A stretch of 51,876 nucleotides of DNA, from NCBI GenBank assembly GCA_934359255.1, contig CAKRLG010000017.1, forward strand, positions 1 to 51,876. Reading direction: 5' to 3'. This DNA comes from an uncultured Ruminococcus sp. (GTDB taxonomy: Bacteria; Bacillota; Clostridia; Lachnospirales; Lachnospiraceae). Both the position numbers and the translations under genes were made by a program. Positions 35,606-44,998 of this stretch are shown here, piece by piece; positions within the stretch are counted from its first letter, which is position 1, and each line of letters opens with the position of its first letter. A model generated the notes under the pieces. That model was not told the DNA's origin. It ran no database searches and saw nothing but the letters and a program-made list of their open reading frames with translations.

Positions 35606-36586
35606 CTATATTGTTTTTTGTCTGATAACCTCATATTTCAGCATCCGCGATTCCTGCTGTCTCGTCTTTTTCTCCATCAGATCCAGCAACAGATCTGCCG
35701 CTTCCCTTCCGCTGGTATGATAATGATAATGTACCGTTGTCAGTCTCGGACATAAAAGATCCGCAATAGCTCCATGTCCCATACCGGCAACTTTCATCTC
35801 TCCCGGCACTGTGATTCCCCGCTCGGAAAGGCAGGACAATACACCGGCAGCAATCATATCTGTCGCACATAACACGCCATCCGGTCTTTTCCCGTCAGCA
35901 AGCATCTCTGACATCGCCTGATATCCACCCTGTGCGGAAAACGCAGCCACCCGATACGGCACTTCATCCATATGCAGGCCTGACTTTTCCAGCGCATGGC
36001 AGGCCCCGCGGTAACGGTTTTCTCCAGCTGCCTTATCCCGCCGGTCCACACCAATATATGCCGGCCGCCTGCACCCGCTTTTTAACAGTTCTTCCATCAT
36101 GGCGCATGCCGCTCCCTCATCATCATGGTAAATACATGGATATTTTTCACTTTTCTGTCCAAGGATCACCACCGGAACTCCCATATGCTCCAGTGCTTTC
36201 TCATGTCGTTTTGTAAGTACTGAAGCGACAAAAATCAATCCGTCCACCTGACTTTGTTCAAAGGTTTCCAGAATTCCGATTTCTTTTTCCAGACTCAGAT
36301 TCGAATTCATCAGCAATACATGATAATTCTTCTGATCCATCCGTTCTGAGATACCTGATAATATCTTCGGCACCGACTCTGAATCGATCTGAGGAACCAG
36401 CACACCGATCCGGTTGCTCTTTTTCGTCCTCATCGTTCTGGCATATTCCGACGGCCGGTACTTGGTCTCCCGAATCACTCTTTCGATTCGCTGACGTTTT
36501 TCCTGACTGAGACTCCCGTCATTTAAATAACGGGAAACTGCTGCGCTTGAAACACCTGCCAGTTTTGCAATTTCACTGATTGTCAT
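35606..36586 (-). CDS. LacI-family transcriptional regulator
   Basis: The 326-residue protein has an N-terminal helix-turn-helix (TISEIAKLAGVSSAAVSRYL) and hinge (YRPSEYARTMRTKKSN), followed by a periplasmic-binding-protein-like sugar sensor (GVLVPQIDSESVPKILSGI onward). LacI regulators usually bind a sugar and repress catabolic genes. It starts 8 nt after the GH13_4 enzyme, so the two are co-transcribed, and the likely effector is a sugar related to that enzyme's substrate or product. No operator palindrome was identified near the promoter at 38838-38865. Confidence 0.92.
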   Translation of the reverse strand: MTISEIAKLAGVSSAAVSRYLNDGSLSQEKRQRIERVIRETKYRPSEYARTMRTKKSNRIGVLVPQIDSESVPKILSGISERMDQKNYHVLLMNSNLSLEKEIGILETFEQSQVDGLIFVASVLTKRHEKALEHMGVPVVILGQKSEKYPCIYHDDEGAACAMMEELLKSGCRRPAYIGVDRRDKAAGENRYRGACHALEKSGLHMDEVPYRVAAFSAQGGYQAMSEMLADGKRPDGVLCATDMIAAGVLSCLSERGITVPGEMKVAGMGHGAIADLLCPRLTTVHYHYHTSGREAADLLLDLMEKKTRQQESRMLKYEVIRQKTI

Positions 36587-36594
36587 ACCGACAC

Positions 36595-38769
36595 CTATTT
36601 TTTCAGCAGCCAGTAGCAGCCAAATGCCGGAATCTGTACTCCTCTGGCTTCCATCTGTCTGCCGCTGATCAGATCCTCATACATGCCGTCTTCCTCATTG
36701 ATCCATGCAACCTTATCATATTCGCTGAAGTTAAACAGAGCTACCAGTTTCTCTCCGTTCTTTTCTTTTATCAGGCCAAGGATAGAATCATCCCAGGTAT
36801 CTACCGTTCTGCAGTCTGCGGTGCTCTCGAATACCGGATGAGATTTCCGGATCGTCTCCAGCTTTGACAGTCCTTCAAACATTTCTCCCGGAATGGTGCC
36901 TTTTGTATGACGAAGTTCCGCTTTGTCCCACTGAAAATCTCCTCTGTGCAGATAACGGGAATCATCCCATTTCTTCGGATCTTCATGGTAGGTATAATCA
37001 TTTTCCTGACCAATCTCATCGCCGCTGTAGATAACCGGGATACCGGACTGCGTCAGCATATAGGCATGCAGTGTCAGGTCGTAACGGATTGCTCTCTTTG
37101 TTGCTTCTTCGTCTTTCTCATATGCCGCTTTCTCGATACCGCACAGAGACGCCGTGGTGCCACACTGACGTGCATCTCCGGAAGCCGGATCTGCATTGTA
37201 CAATTCTCCTCTTGCAAAAGAATTCTCATAATTACCTGTGAAGAAATCGCTCAGATATTTCTTGTGAGCCACTTCATTGATGCCGAACTGTCCAAGCCAT
37301 CCATAGTCCAGACCCCAGCCGATATCGTCATGGCAGCGCAGATAATTCAGGAATACATAATCCTTCGGCAGACGGTTGATGATATCCATCTGCTGACGAA
37401 GCAGGCGGGCATCTCTCGTTGCTACCGTGTTCCAGGTGGTTGCCATCGTTGTTACATTATACAGCATATGACATTCCGGTTTTTCTACGGTACCAAAATA
37501 AGGTACTACTTTTTCCGGTTCCATGACAACTTCCCCGAGAAGCAGTACACCCGGACACACGATCTCACAGATCATACGCATCATACGAACAATATTATGT
37601 ACCTGCGGAAGATTTCTGCAATTGGTTCCCAGCTGTTTCCAGATATACGGAACCGCATCGATGCGGATCACATCGATACCTTTATTGGTCAGATTCAACA
37701 TATTATAAACCATTTCGTTCATAACAACCGGGTTCCAGTAATTCAGATCCCATTGATATGGATAGAAGGTGGTCATTACAAATTTTTTCATATCATCCAG
37801 CCAGGTAAAATTACCCGGTGCGGTTGTAGGGAATACCTGCGGAACCGTCTGTTCAAACTGAGATGGTACATCATAATTATCGTAGAAATAATATCGATCC
37901 ATATATTCCCGTTCTCCGGCTCTGGCTCTTTTGGCCCACTCATGCTCTTCTGACGTATGATTCATAACAAAATCCATACACAGACTGATGCCTTTTTTCC
38001 GGCACTCGTCTGCCAGACTTTCCAGATCTTCCATAGTACCAAGTTCCGGCTGTACTTTTCGGAAATCACTGACCGCATAACCGCCATCACTCTTTCCTTC
38101 CGGAGATTCCAAAAGTGGCATCAGATGCAGATAATTGACATTACTTTCCTGTATATAGTCCAGTTTCTCTTTGACACCTTTTAAGTTTCCTGCAAATGCA
38201 TTGACATACATCATCATTCCCAGAATATCATTTTTCTTATACCATTCCGGATTCTGTTCTCTGACTCTGTCCTGTTTTTTCAGATCTGCTTTTCTGTCTA
38301 CATAAATATTTTTCAGATTTTTGCACAGATCTTCAAACATATCCATCCGGTTTTCATAAAGTTCGCAGTACAGCCATTTCAGTTCGTCATAATGACGTGC
38401 CATACGTCTTTCAAACTCCTGTTCCAGCACTTTTGTGTCCTCTGTTTTTTCTGTTTCTGTTTTTTTCGGCTCTGCTTTTACTTCCGGCTTTTCCTCCTCT
38501 TTTACCGGTTCCGGTTCCGTTTTCACTTCCGCTTTCTTTTCTTCTGTCGGTTCTTCTTTTATTTCCGACATTTTTTCTTCTTTTGCCGGTTCAACCTTTA
38601 CCTCCGGCATTTTTACTTCTTTTTTTGTAGTGTCTTTCGCAACTTCTGTCTTTTCTGTTGAGTCTACTATTTCTGCCTTTTTATTTTCTGCATTTGTTGC
38701 GATTTTTTCTTTCATTTCTGTGGTTCTTTTCGCCGCTCTCTGAGCCGCTTTTTTCTTTCTGGCTTTCAT
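36595..38769 (-). CDS. GH13_4 amylosucrase-like alpha-glucan enzyme with charged N-terminal extension
   Basis: Residues 1 to about 120 are nearly all K, E, P, T, A and V with repeats such as EVKVEPAKEEK and EVKTEPEP; they are probably disordered. The rest is a GH13 catalytic barrel and C-terminal domain. Family signs are DFVMNHTS (region I), VIRIDAVPYIWK (nucleophile Asp), LGEVV (acid/base Glu), NYLRCHDDIG (the HD pair) and DARQCGTTASLCGIEKA, the marker of amylosucrase/sucrose hydrolase (GH13_4). It lacks a signal peptide. Predicted substrate: sucrose or short glucans, giving glucose plus glucan or hydrolysis. The start at 38769 follows AGGAG by 8 nt; an in-frame GTG lies 6 nt earlier. LacI gene directly downstream. 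Confidence 0.85.
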   Translation of the reverse strand: MKARKKKAAQRAAKRTTEMKEKIATNAENKKAEIVDSTEKTEVAKDTTKKEVKMPEVKVEPAKEEKMSEIKEEPTEEKKAEVKTEPEPVKEEEKPEVKAEPKKTETEKTEDTKVLEQEFERRMARHYDELKWLYCELYENRMDMFEDLCKNLKNIYVDRKADLKKQDRVREQNPEWYKKNDILGMMMYVNAFAGNLKGVKEKLDYIQESNVNYLHLMPLLESPEGKSDGGYAVSDFRKVQPELGTMEDLESLADECRKKGISLCMDFVMNHTSEEHEWAKRARAGEREYMDRYYFYDNYDVPSQFEQTVPQVFPTTAPGNFTWLDDMKKFVMTTFYPYQWDLNYWNPVVMNEMVYNMLNLTNKGIDVIRIDAVPYIWKQLGTNCRNLPQVHNIVRMMRMICEIVCPGVLLLGEVVMEPEKVVPYFGTVEKPECHMLYNVTTMATTWNTVATRDARLLRQQMDIINRLPKDYVFLNYLRCHDDIGWGLDYGWLGQFGINEVAHKKYLSDFFTGNYENSFARGELYNADPASGDARQCGTTASLCGIEKAAYEKDEEATKRAIRYDLTLHAYMLTQSGIPVIYSGDEIGQENDYTYHEDPKKWDDSRYLHRGDFQWDKAELRHTKGTIPGEMFEGLSKLETIRKSHPVFESTADCRTVDTWDDSILGLIKEKNGEKLVALFNFSEYDKVAWINEEDGMYEDLISGRQMEARGVQIPAFGCYWLLKK

Positions 38770-38837
38770 AGACACTTCTCCTAATCATATAATATTTTGT
38801 GCAGAACTTTTACCCACACTCATCTCACTTTACATCG

Positions 38838-38865
38838 ATTATAGCATAGGTGTTTTAAAAATCAA
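38838..38865 (-). promoter_or_regulatory. Promoter of the GH13_4-lacI operon
   Basis: On the minus strand TTGATT (38860-38865) is 16 bp from a perfect TATAAT (38838-38843), with TG extension (TGCTATAAT). The 330-bp intergenic stretch to the next gene is very AT-rich. Apart from this promoter and the divergent one at 39001-39029, nothing was seen. Confidence 0.65.
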
Positions 38866-39000
38866 TAATAAACCCTCCTGAAACTTTTAAAAGATTCCTT
38901 TATATATACCAAATTCTTAGAGATACTAATAATTGATATATAAATACTTTGAATAATTTTTAAACTTTTTCTTAAAGTTCCAAATTCTTCTCTATTTCCT

Positions 39001-39029
39001 TTGCTTTACAAATTCTTCTGTGCTATAAT
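39001..39029 (+). promoter_or_regulatory. Promoter of the PAP2 gene
   Basis: TTGCTT (39001-39006) is 17 bp from TATAAT (39024-39029), which has the TG extension (TGCTATAAT). It lies 69 bp before the ATG at 39099. Confidence 0.65.
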
Positions 39030-39098
39030 CACAATAGCTTTTTGAAGAGCTGCTACTATCGTAAATTTAGCGCGTAACAAAGAGGAGGCATTTCTCAT

Positions 39099-39779
39099 AT
39101 GAGCACAAGCACCCGTATCAAACGTGTCATTCCGGTAGCACTTTATACCGTCTTTTATATGCTTTGTTTCTCTTATCTGGAGAACCGACATGTACGGTAT
39201 CACATTATTGATTCCAGTCTGGACGATAAGATTCCATTCTGCGAATATTTTATTATTCCATATTTGTTATGGTTTCTTTATATCGCTGTTACTGTCGGCT
39301 ATTTTCTATTTTTCAATGAGAATACAACCGAGTTCTGGAGCCTGATTTTGAATCTTGCCATCGGTATGACATTATTTTTAATTGTCTCTTATGTATATCC
39401 AAACGGACTGAATATCCGTCCGACAGAATTTGCCAACGATTCTGTTTTCACTCGTATGGTTCAGTTCCTGTATCGGACAGATACACCAACGAATGTGCTT
39501 CCAAGCATTCATGTATATAATTCTGTGGCCGCCTTTTCTGCAATCCATACCTGTAAGAATCTGCAGAAACATAAAGGAATCCGTACAGGTGCATTTATTC
39601 TGACCACACTGATCATTCTGTCCACCATGTTCTTAAAACAGCATTCCATAGCTGATGTAGCAACAGGTATTACCTGTGCTGTAGCAATATATGTGCTGTT
39701 CTACTCAAGAGCGGCTGAAAAACAGGGAGCAAAAGCAAAACAGCGTTCCCCACTTCATCAACACGATACACATATGTAA
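39099..39779 (+). CDS. PAP2-superfamily membrane phosphatase
   Basis: This 226-residue membrane protein has about six hydrophobic helices. The PAP2 motifs are present, slightly degenerate: LNIRPTEF (motif 1 RP), LPSIHVYNSV (motif 2 with its His) and LKQHSIADVATGI (motif 3 with H and D). It probably removes phosphate from lipid-linked substrates such as phosphatidate or undecaprenyl pyrophosphate on the outer face. The ATG has GAGGAGG upstream. It is monocistronic with a very strong terminator. Confidence 0.85.
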   Translation: MSTSTRIKRVIPVALYTVFYMLCFSYLENRHVRYHIIDSSLDDKIPFCEYFIIPYLLWFLYIAVTVGYFLFFNENTTEFWSLILNLAIGMTLFLIVSYVYPNGLNIRPTEFANDSVFTRMVQFLYRTDTPTNVLPSIHVYNSVAAFSAIHTCKNLQKHKGIRTGAFILTTLIILSTMFLKQHSIADVATGITCAVAIYVLFYSRAAEKQGAKAKQRSPLHQHDTHM

Positions 39780-39817
39780 ATCAAATTTCATTTTTTCTGA
39801 AATTTGACCTTTAACTT

Positions 39818-39862
39818 AAAAAAACCGGTGAGTGAATATGGTTTTCACTCACCGGTTTTTTT
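39818..39862. terminator. Bidirectional terminator
   Basis: A perfect 19-bp stem (39818-39836 with 39844-39862) carries A7 and T7 ends and a 7-nt loop. It serves the PAP2 gene (plus) and the glycosyltransferase (minus). A separate 10-bp hairpin, TCAAATTTCA with TGAAATTTGA (39781-39807), sits just before it. Confidence 0.93.
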
Positions 39863-39879
39863 CCAAAAATTTCGGATTT

Positions 39880-40896
39880 CTAGTTGAATCCGTAAATCTT
39901 CTGTACCACCTTATATCCCGTTACAGAGACCTGTCTTCCTCCTTTGCCCGGCAGATTGCAAAGACGACCCAGCAGACTCACCCGAATCTTTCCATAATCC
40001 GCACGGTCATTGGTTTTCAGATATCTCCACAGTTCTTTCTTCTTCTCAAAACACTCATCCGTCTTCGCCTGAATCAGGAAAATACTGGATACCGTCATGA
40101 TCATGATCAGCATATGTCTCATATACCCTCTCTGGTTACGGTGAAGGTTCTTTACCTGTCCCATATAATCGATCATCAGCTTATTTACTCGGATCTGCTG
40201 ATCCACACGACCGATCATCACGCTCTCACTAACGGACTGATCTGCTCTTCCGATAAAGTAGCGGTACAGATTTACATCCAGATAATACATGCTCTGCACA
40301 CTCGCCAGTGGAATAAATGCCACCAGATTATCCACATAGAATGTATGCTCCGGCAGTTTCAGACCACATTCCCGCAGAAGCTCTGTCCGGTAGATCATCG
40401 AATGCATCAGCAGATAATGGCTGGTTCCCAGTGGCTTTACATCATCCCATCCGAAGATTTTATCCTGAGGAAGTGCAGAACGATACCTCATCACGGTCTT
40501 TCTCTTTGCTCCTACTTTTTCATAGACATAATTACAGATCAAAAGATCCAGTGTCTTCGGTCCTCTGACGCATAGTTTTAAGACCTCAAGTGCTTTTTTA
40601 AGTGCTTCTTCATTCAACCAGTCATCACTGTCCACCACTTTAAAATAAAGTCCTGTAGCATGAGCAAGTCCCGTATTGACCGCTCCGCCATGTCCCTTGT
40701 TTTCCTGATGAATTGCCTTTACAATCGTGGGGTATTTTTCTTCATAGTCTTTTGCGATTTTTAACGTATCATCTTTGGATCCGTCATCCACAATCAGAAT
40801 TTCCACATCTTCTCCACCTTTTAAAAGAGAATCCACACATTTTCTCATGTATTCCTGTGAATTGTAACATGGTACTGCAATACTTAATATTTTCAC
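39880..40896 (-). CDS. Family 2 glycosyltransferase
   Basis: This 338-residue GT-A fold enzyme transfers a sugar from a nucleotide donor. It shows VPCYNSQEYMRKCVDSLL, ILIVDDGSKDDTL, HGGAVNTGLAHATG and KVVDSDDWLNEEAL, the DXD-type metal site. No clear membrane helix, so it is likely a cytosolic or peripheral enzyme acting on a wall or capsule precursor. The start codon is GTG at 40896 with GGAGAAC upstream. It follows mutY by 17 nt. The acceptor cannot be predicted. Confidence 0.88.
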   Translation of the reverse strand: MKILSIAVPCYNSQEYMRKCVDSLLKGGEDVEILIVDDGSKDDTLKIAKDYEEKYPTIVKAIHQENKGHGGAVNTGLAHATGLYFKVVDSDDWLNEEALKKALEVLKLCVRGPKTLDLLICNYVYEKVGAKRKTVMRYRSALPQDKIFGWDDVKPLGTSHYLLMHSMIYRTELLRECGLKLPEHTFYVDNLVAFIPLASVQSMYYLDVNLYRYFIGRADQSVSESVMIGRVDQQIRVNKLMIDYMGQVKNLHRNQRGYMRHMLIMIMTVSSIFLIQAKTDECFEKKKELWRYLKTNDRADYGKIRVSLLGRLCNLPGKGGRQVSVTGYKVVQKIYGFN

Positions 40897-40913
40897 TTTT
40901 GTTCTCCTTTTCT

Positions 40914-41984
40914 TTATCTGTATTTATCCTGTCCCAGACGCATCTGAATCTGTTCTGCATATGCCTGAAAAGCCGCCGGAATCGGATACTCCTTTTCCAC
41001 TTCACCGATCTCTGCAAAAATCATCTTCGGATCTGTGCTTTCTTCCAGTGCCGCCACCCGGATCAGATATCCTTTCATATCCCACTCCACATGCGAAAAA
41101 ATATGCTTTGCATCGATCAAAGGCACAATCTGAATCGGTATAAGATCCTGATTTTTCACCCACGAAAGAATTTCTTCCTCGCTCAGATATCCTTCCAGAT
41201 TCGGCAGTTCATACATTCCTGCCAGCAGCCCCTTCCCCGGACGCTTTCGAATCGCCACCCGGTCACCATCTCGTAATACCAGAACAGTTTTTTCTTCTTT
41301 TCGCCGTTCCTGTCTTTTCTTTTTCACCGGAAGATCCAGTGCCGTTCCATGAACTCTTGCCTGACAGTATTCTGCCACAGGACACACATCACACTTCGGT
41401 GCACCATTCGGTACACATACCATAGCTCCGAGTTCCATCAATGCCTGGTTAAATGTGCCGGATCTGCTGCCCGGCATCACTTTCAAAAATTCGTTCTCCA
41501 CTTTTGTTTTTACTGACTGCTTTAAGATATCACTGTCATCTTCCATGATTCTCGCATACACCCGAAGAACATTTCCATCCACCGCAGGTACCGGAAGATC
41601 GTATGCGATGGATGCCACCGCTCCCGCTGTGTAATTTCCGATACCCGGAAGTTCTTTTAATTTTTCATAGTCAGCCGGAAGTCTTCCTCCATATTCTTCC
41701 ACAATACGAACAGCTGCCTTCTGGATATTCCGTACCCGGTTATAATACCCAAGTCCTTCCCAGAGCTTCAGCAACTGCTCCTCCGGACAGACTGCAACAT
41801 CCTCTACCTTGGGTAGTACTTTTATAAACCGTTCAAAAAACGGACGAACAGCTTCCACCCTTGTCTGCTGCAGCATAATTTCCGATATCCATATATAATA
41901 CGGATTTTTGGAAGCTCGCCATGGCAGGATTCTGTGATTTTCTTCATACCATTCTATCAGTGGTTCTACAATTTTCGCTAACAT
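40914..41984 (-). CDS. mutY: A/G-specific adenine glycosylase
   Basis: This 356-residue base-excision repair enzyme removes adenine paired with 8-oxoguanine. The catalytic Glu lies in SEIMLQQTRVEAV. The helix-hairpin-helix LPGIGNYTAGAVASIAYD precedes the catalytic Asp in PAVDGNVLRV. The 4Fe-4S cysteines are C-x6-C-x2-C-x5-C in CVPNGAPKCDVCPVAEYC. The C-terminal NUDIX-like domain that recognises 8-oxoG is present (about residues 230-345). Its ATG comes one base after the sfsA stop, so it is translationally coupled. Confidence 0.95.
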   Translation of the reverse strand: MLAKIVEPLIEWYEENHRILPWRASKNPYYIWISEIMLQQTRVEAVRPFFERFIKVLPKVEDVAVCPEEQLLKLWEGLGYYNRVRNIQKAAVRIVEEYGGRLPADYEKLKELPGIGNYTAGAVASIAYDLPVPAVDGNVLRVYARIMEDDSDILKQSVKTKVENEFLKVMPGSRSGTFNQALMELGAMVCVPNGAPKCDVCPVAEYCQARVHGTALDLPVKKKRQERRKEEKTVLVLRDGDRVAIRKRPGKGLLAGMYELPNLEGYLSEEEILSWVKNQDLIPIQIVPLIDAKHIFSHVEWDMKGYLIRVAALEESTDPKMIFAEIGEVEKEYPIPAAFQAYAEQIQMRLGQDKYR

Positions 41985-41985
41985 T

Positions 41986-42681
41986 TTACCTCTTCTCTGT
42001 CGTTAGGTCTACCGGTATTTTCCGGTCTATTTTTATTCGTGCCGGCTCTACAATACAATCTCTTGCTTCTATCTGGACACCTGCTCTTTCTGCCTCCCGC
42101 AAAGCCTCTGCAAATTCCGGATGTGTTTTTTCATTGGGTTCAAACAAATGGACACCCTTCATCTGAACGACAAAAATGATCCATGCTTCGTAGCCGTCAC
42201 GAATACACTCCTGCAACTCTTTCAGGTGCTTCACACCACGTTGTGTAGGTGCATCCGGAAAACGTGCCACTCCATCTTTCTCCAGAGTCACACCCTTGAC
42301 TTCGACAAATGCCTTTTTATTCTGATACTCTACATATAGATCAAACCGGGAATTGCCATAAGTTTTTTCTCGTTGCAGACGGGTGATATTCCGGAAAAGT
42401 CCTCCCTGCTTCACCCATTCCTCCACCAGAGCATTTGGCATCTGAGAATCCATATTGACCAGTCTTTCTTCTTTGTAGACCTGCACCAGATCATATTTTG
42501 TTTTTCTGTTTGGATTTGAGGATTCCTCTACAAATACTTCTGCACCGGGAATCAGCAGTTCCCGACAACGCCCCGTATTTTTCACATGGCATATTTCCTC
42601 TTTCCCGTCGATTTCCACATAAGCGATAAAACGATTGGGTCGCCGGATAAATATTCCCGGCCGTATATGATGATATTGCAC
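41986..42681 (-). CDS. sfsA: SfsA-family DNA/RNA nuclease
   Basis: The 231-residue protein matches SfsA (sugar fermentation stimulation): FIRRPNRFIAYVEIDGKE, CHVKNTGRCRELLIPGAEVF, RFDLYVEYQNKKAFVEVKG and FPDAPTQRGVKHLKEL. The N-terminal part is an OB-like fold and the C-terminal part a PD-(D/E)XK nuclease-like fold, with the VEVKG motif. The family is now usually annotated as a sugar-non-specific nuclease, but its role in cells is unclear. It is the first of three genes, before mutY and the glycosyltransferase. Confidence 0.93.
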   Translation of the reverse strand: MQYHHIRPGIFIRRPNRFIAYVEIDGKEEICHVKNTGRCRELLIPGAEVFVEESSNPNRKTKYDLVQVYKEERLVNMDSQMPNALVEEWVKQGGLFRNITRLQREKTYGNSRFDLYVEYQNKKAFVEVKGVTLEKDGVARFPDAPTQRGVKHLKELQECIRDGYEAWIIFVVQMKGVHLFEPNEKTHPEFAEALREAERAGVQIEARDCIVEPARIKIDRKIPVDLTTEKR

Positions 42682-42835
42682 GAAAACATCCTTTCTTCTT
42701 GCTTTTTTCTCCTTTTCTCTCTACAATATACATTGGTATCTGTTTTGTAAACAGTATGACTGTGTTTTACAGATCCTGCTGTTATCATCAGATTCTACAG
42801 ATGATTTCTCATTACACTGTATAAAGGAGATTACT

Positions 42836-43453
42836 ATGGACAGTATTATTTTTGATGTTGACGGAACCCTGTGGGATTCCACGGAAATCTGTGCGAAAGC
42901 CTGGACTGACGTGATTCATCGGGAAACCAGTCTTTCTCTTACCATTAATGCCTCTACACTGAAAGGACTTTTCGGTCGTTTGCTTCCCGATATTGCAAGC
43001 GTACTCTTTGCGGATTATCCAAAAGAAGAACAGCTTCGTCTCATCGATCTGTGCTGTCAGGAAGAACATAAAGCTCTGCTGGCGCAGTGCGCACCGCTGT
43101 ATTCGGACCTTGAAAAAACACTGCAACAGTTAAAAGAGAAATATCGACTGTTCATTGTAAGTAACTGCCAGGCCGGTTATATCGAAGTCTTTTTGGAAAC
43201 CAGTGGTCTTGGTTCTTACTTTGAAGGCCATCTTTGTCCGGGAGACACCGGAAATGCCAAAGCCGATAATATCTGCAAGATCATTCAGGACTATCAGCTT
43301 AAATTCCCCGTATATGTGGGGGATACCCTTGGTGATTTCAATGCAACAAAAACCGCAGGAATCCCATTTGTCTTTGCGTCCTATGGATTTGGTCAGGTTT
43401 CTTCTCCTGATTATACCATCCATTGCCCGGGAGATCTTCTTAATATTTTTTAA
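42836..43453 (+). CDS. HAD-superfamily phosphatase
   Basis: The 205-residue protein has HAD motif I at the N-terminus (IIFDVDGTLWDST), a four-helix cap (residues about 15-85), motif II (LFIVSNCQ), a motif III Lys in GNAKADNI and motif IV VGDTLGDFNATK. It belongs to the phosphoglycolate phosphatase-like subgroup, but the physiological phosphate ester is not known. AAAGGAG precedes the ATG. It is a single gene on the plus strand between two minus-strand groups. Confidence 0.9.
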   Translation: MDSIIFDVDGTLWDSTEICAKAWTDVIHRETSLSLTINASTLKGLFGRLLPDIASVLFADYPKEEQLRLIDLCCQEEHKALLAQCAPLYSDLEKTLQQLKEKYRLFIVSNCQAGYIEVFLETSGLGSYFEGHLCPGDTGNAKADNICKIIQDYQLKFPVYVGDTLGDFNATKTAGIPFVFASYGFGQVSSPDYTIHCPGDLLNIF

Positions 43454-43480
43454 ATTTTTGAAAAAAATCTTAAAAGATTC

Positions 43481-43520
43481 GAGGCTGTCCGCAGATTTAT
43501 GCAGGCAGCCTCTTTTCCTT
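43481..43520 (+). terminator. Terminator after the HAD gene
   Basis: GAGGCTG (43481-43487) pairs with CAGCCTC (43506-43512), with more pairing inside, and is followed by TTTTCCTT. It lies 28 nt after the stop at 43453. Confidence 0.7.
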
Positions 43521-43555
43521 GCACATATTTTCATTCACAGTCCGGCAGACTCTTC

Positions 43556-44998
43556 TTATCCATGGAGTTTATACCCATTATTGTACACACACACGATCGG
43601 TGTTTTCTTATCAATCATCTCATAGATCTTCGCTGCCTTTTTCCCCGGCAGATTGATGCAGCCATGGGAACCGCTGTAAATATAGATCTTTCCTCCAAAA
43701 CTTGATCTCCACGAAGCATCGTGCAGCCCGATTCCACCGTTAAACGGCATCCAGTAATTGACATGTGACTGATAACTTGGCTGTCCGCTGGCATTCGGGC
43801 GTCCGCGGAGGATTCTGTCTTTCTGCTTGTAAGTCAGGAAATACACTCCCGGCGGAGTAAACCGATCTTTTGTCATTCTTCCGGACACAAACGGGGTGTC
43901 CAGCACCACTTTTCCTTTTTGATAATAATACAGATGCTGTTCCGTCAGATTAACTTCTATGTAAGTATCCCCCAGACCATGGTTATCTGTATACAGCTCT
44001 TCCTGACTGTACTCCGGCTTTCTCGTTACCTGCTTCTGGTTTTTAATATTCTTTTTCAGAACCTTAATTTCTGCCTTCTGATCAATCTTCCAGCCGTAAT
44101 TTCCACCGGACACAGTCACATCCAGTCCTGAAGTCGTATGAAATGGTCTTTCTTTTCCAAGGGTATCGACTTCCTCCGCCAGTTTCTTTACATATTTTTT
44201 AATTTTCGCATTCATCTTATCCTGATCCAGACTGTAATTGCCGGCTTCATCAAGAACCAGCCATTTTTTTACCGTATTTCCGTTCAGAACTTTCTCTCCC
44301 TCGGGAAGCTCATATGTCACCTGTACATTTGCCAGTTCATTTAACTGTTTTTTTTGCTTGGCAAGAAGTTCACTGTCTTTGGTAACTGCAGGCTTTACAT
44401 ATCCGTCTGCCTGTTCCACATCCAGTGTTTCTTCTCCCTCTTTCAATACCTGTTCCACAGCTTTTCCCAGTGCATCCGTATCGATCGTCGTTCCCTGTTT
44501 TTCTTTTTTGATCACAAACTGATCTTCTTTATAAACAATTTTCGCATCCACCGGTGCTTCCTGTGATTCTTTGGACAGATGTGTAAGATTGTTCAGCTTT
44601 TTTTCCAGTTTGTTTTCATCATAGACGATTCCACTTTTCAGTTCGTACTCTGACTGTTCAAACCAGTATTTCATCCATAAAAACGGATTCTGTTTTTTTA
44701 AAAAACTTTCAATTTCTCCATCATCCTGATAGGTATAATCAAAATCCTTTCCCTCTATGGTCTCACTTTCGTCTCCCCGGAATGTCAATGTCAGTTGATA
44801 GGTCTCTGTTTCTTTTCTGTATGCATCTTCAGCTTCTTTTGCTGTCATTTTCCCACAGTCCAGCTCGTTGATCCTGGTTCCCGGCAGAAAATGATTCTGA
44901 TATACCGAAACCTGATATCCGTATGTGCCCGCCAGACCAAGCAGCACCACTCCTGCTGCTATCGCAACCCCTTTTTTCTTTTTACTCCACTGTTTCAT
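43556..44998 (-). CDS. L,D-transpeptidase (YkuD) with wall-binding N-domain
   Basis: This 480-residue membrane-anchored protein has an N-terminal helix (GVAIAAGVVLLGLAGTYGY), then a long peptidoglycan-binding domain (PG_binding_4 type, about residues 100-330) and the YkuD catalytic domain. The catalytic signature is HGCINLPGKKA near the end, preceded by GIGLHDAS. It forms 3-3 cross-links or attaches proteins to the wall. It starts 17 nt inside the ThrE small-subunit gene, an overlap that suggests coupling, though the functional link is unclear. Start ATG has a GAAGGG site. Confidence 0.93.
   Translation of the reverse strand: MKQWSKKKKGVAIAAGVVLLGLAGTYGYQVSVYQNHFLPGTRINELDCGKMTAKEAEDAYRKETETYQLTLTFRGDESETIEGKDFDYTYQDDGEIESFLKKQNPFLWMKYWFEQSEYELKSGIVYDENKLEKKLNNLTHLSKESQEAPVDAKIVYKEDQFVIKKEKQGTTIDTDALGKAVEQVLKEGEETLDVEQADGYVKPAVTKDSELLAKQKKQLNELANVQVTYELPEGEKVLNGNTVKKWLVLDEAGNYSLDQDKMNAKIKKYVKKLAEEVDTLGKERPFHTTSGLDVTVSGGNYGWKIDQKAEIKVLKKNIKNQKQVTRKPEYSQEELYTDNHGLGDTYIEVNLTEQHLYYYQKGKVVLDTPFVSGRMTKDRFTPPGVYFLTYKQKDRILRGRPNASGQPSYQSHVNYWMPFNGGIGLHDASWRSSFGGKIYIYSGSHGCINLPGKKAAKIYEMIDKKTPIVCVYNNGYKLHG

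Noticed and set aside
38770..39098. Small RNA in the AT-rich gap between the GH13_4 and PAP2 genes
   Set aside because: Two divergent promoters explain the conserved-looking signals; no stable hairpin with a T-run was seen.
42682..42835. Possible operator between sfsA and the HAD gene (TGTAAA...TTTACA-like halves)
   Set aside because: The two halves differ in spacing and sequence, and no adjacent regulator suggests a site.
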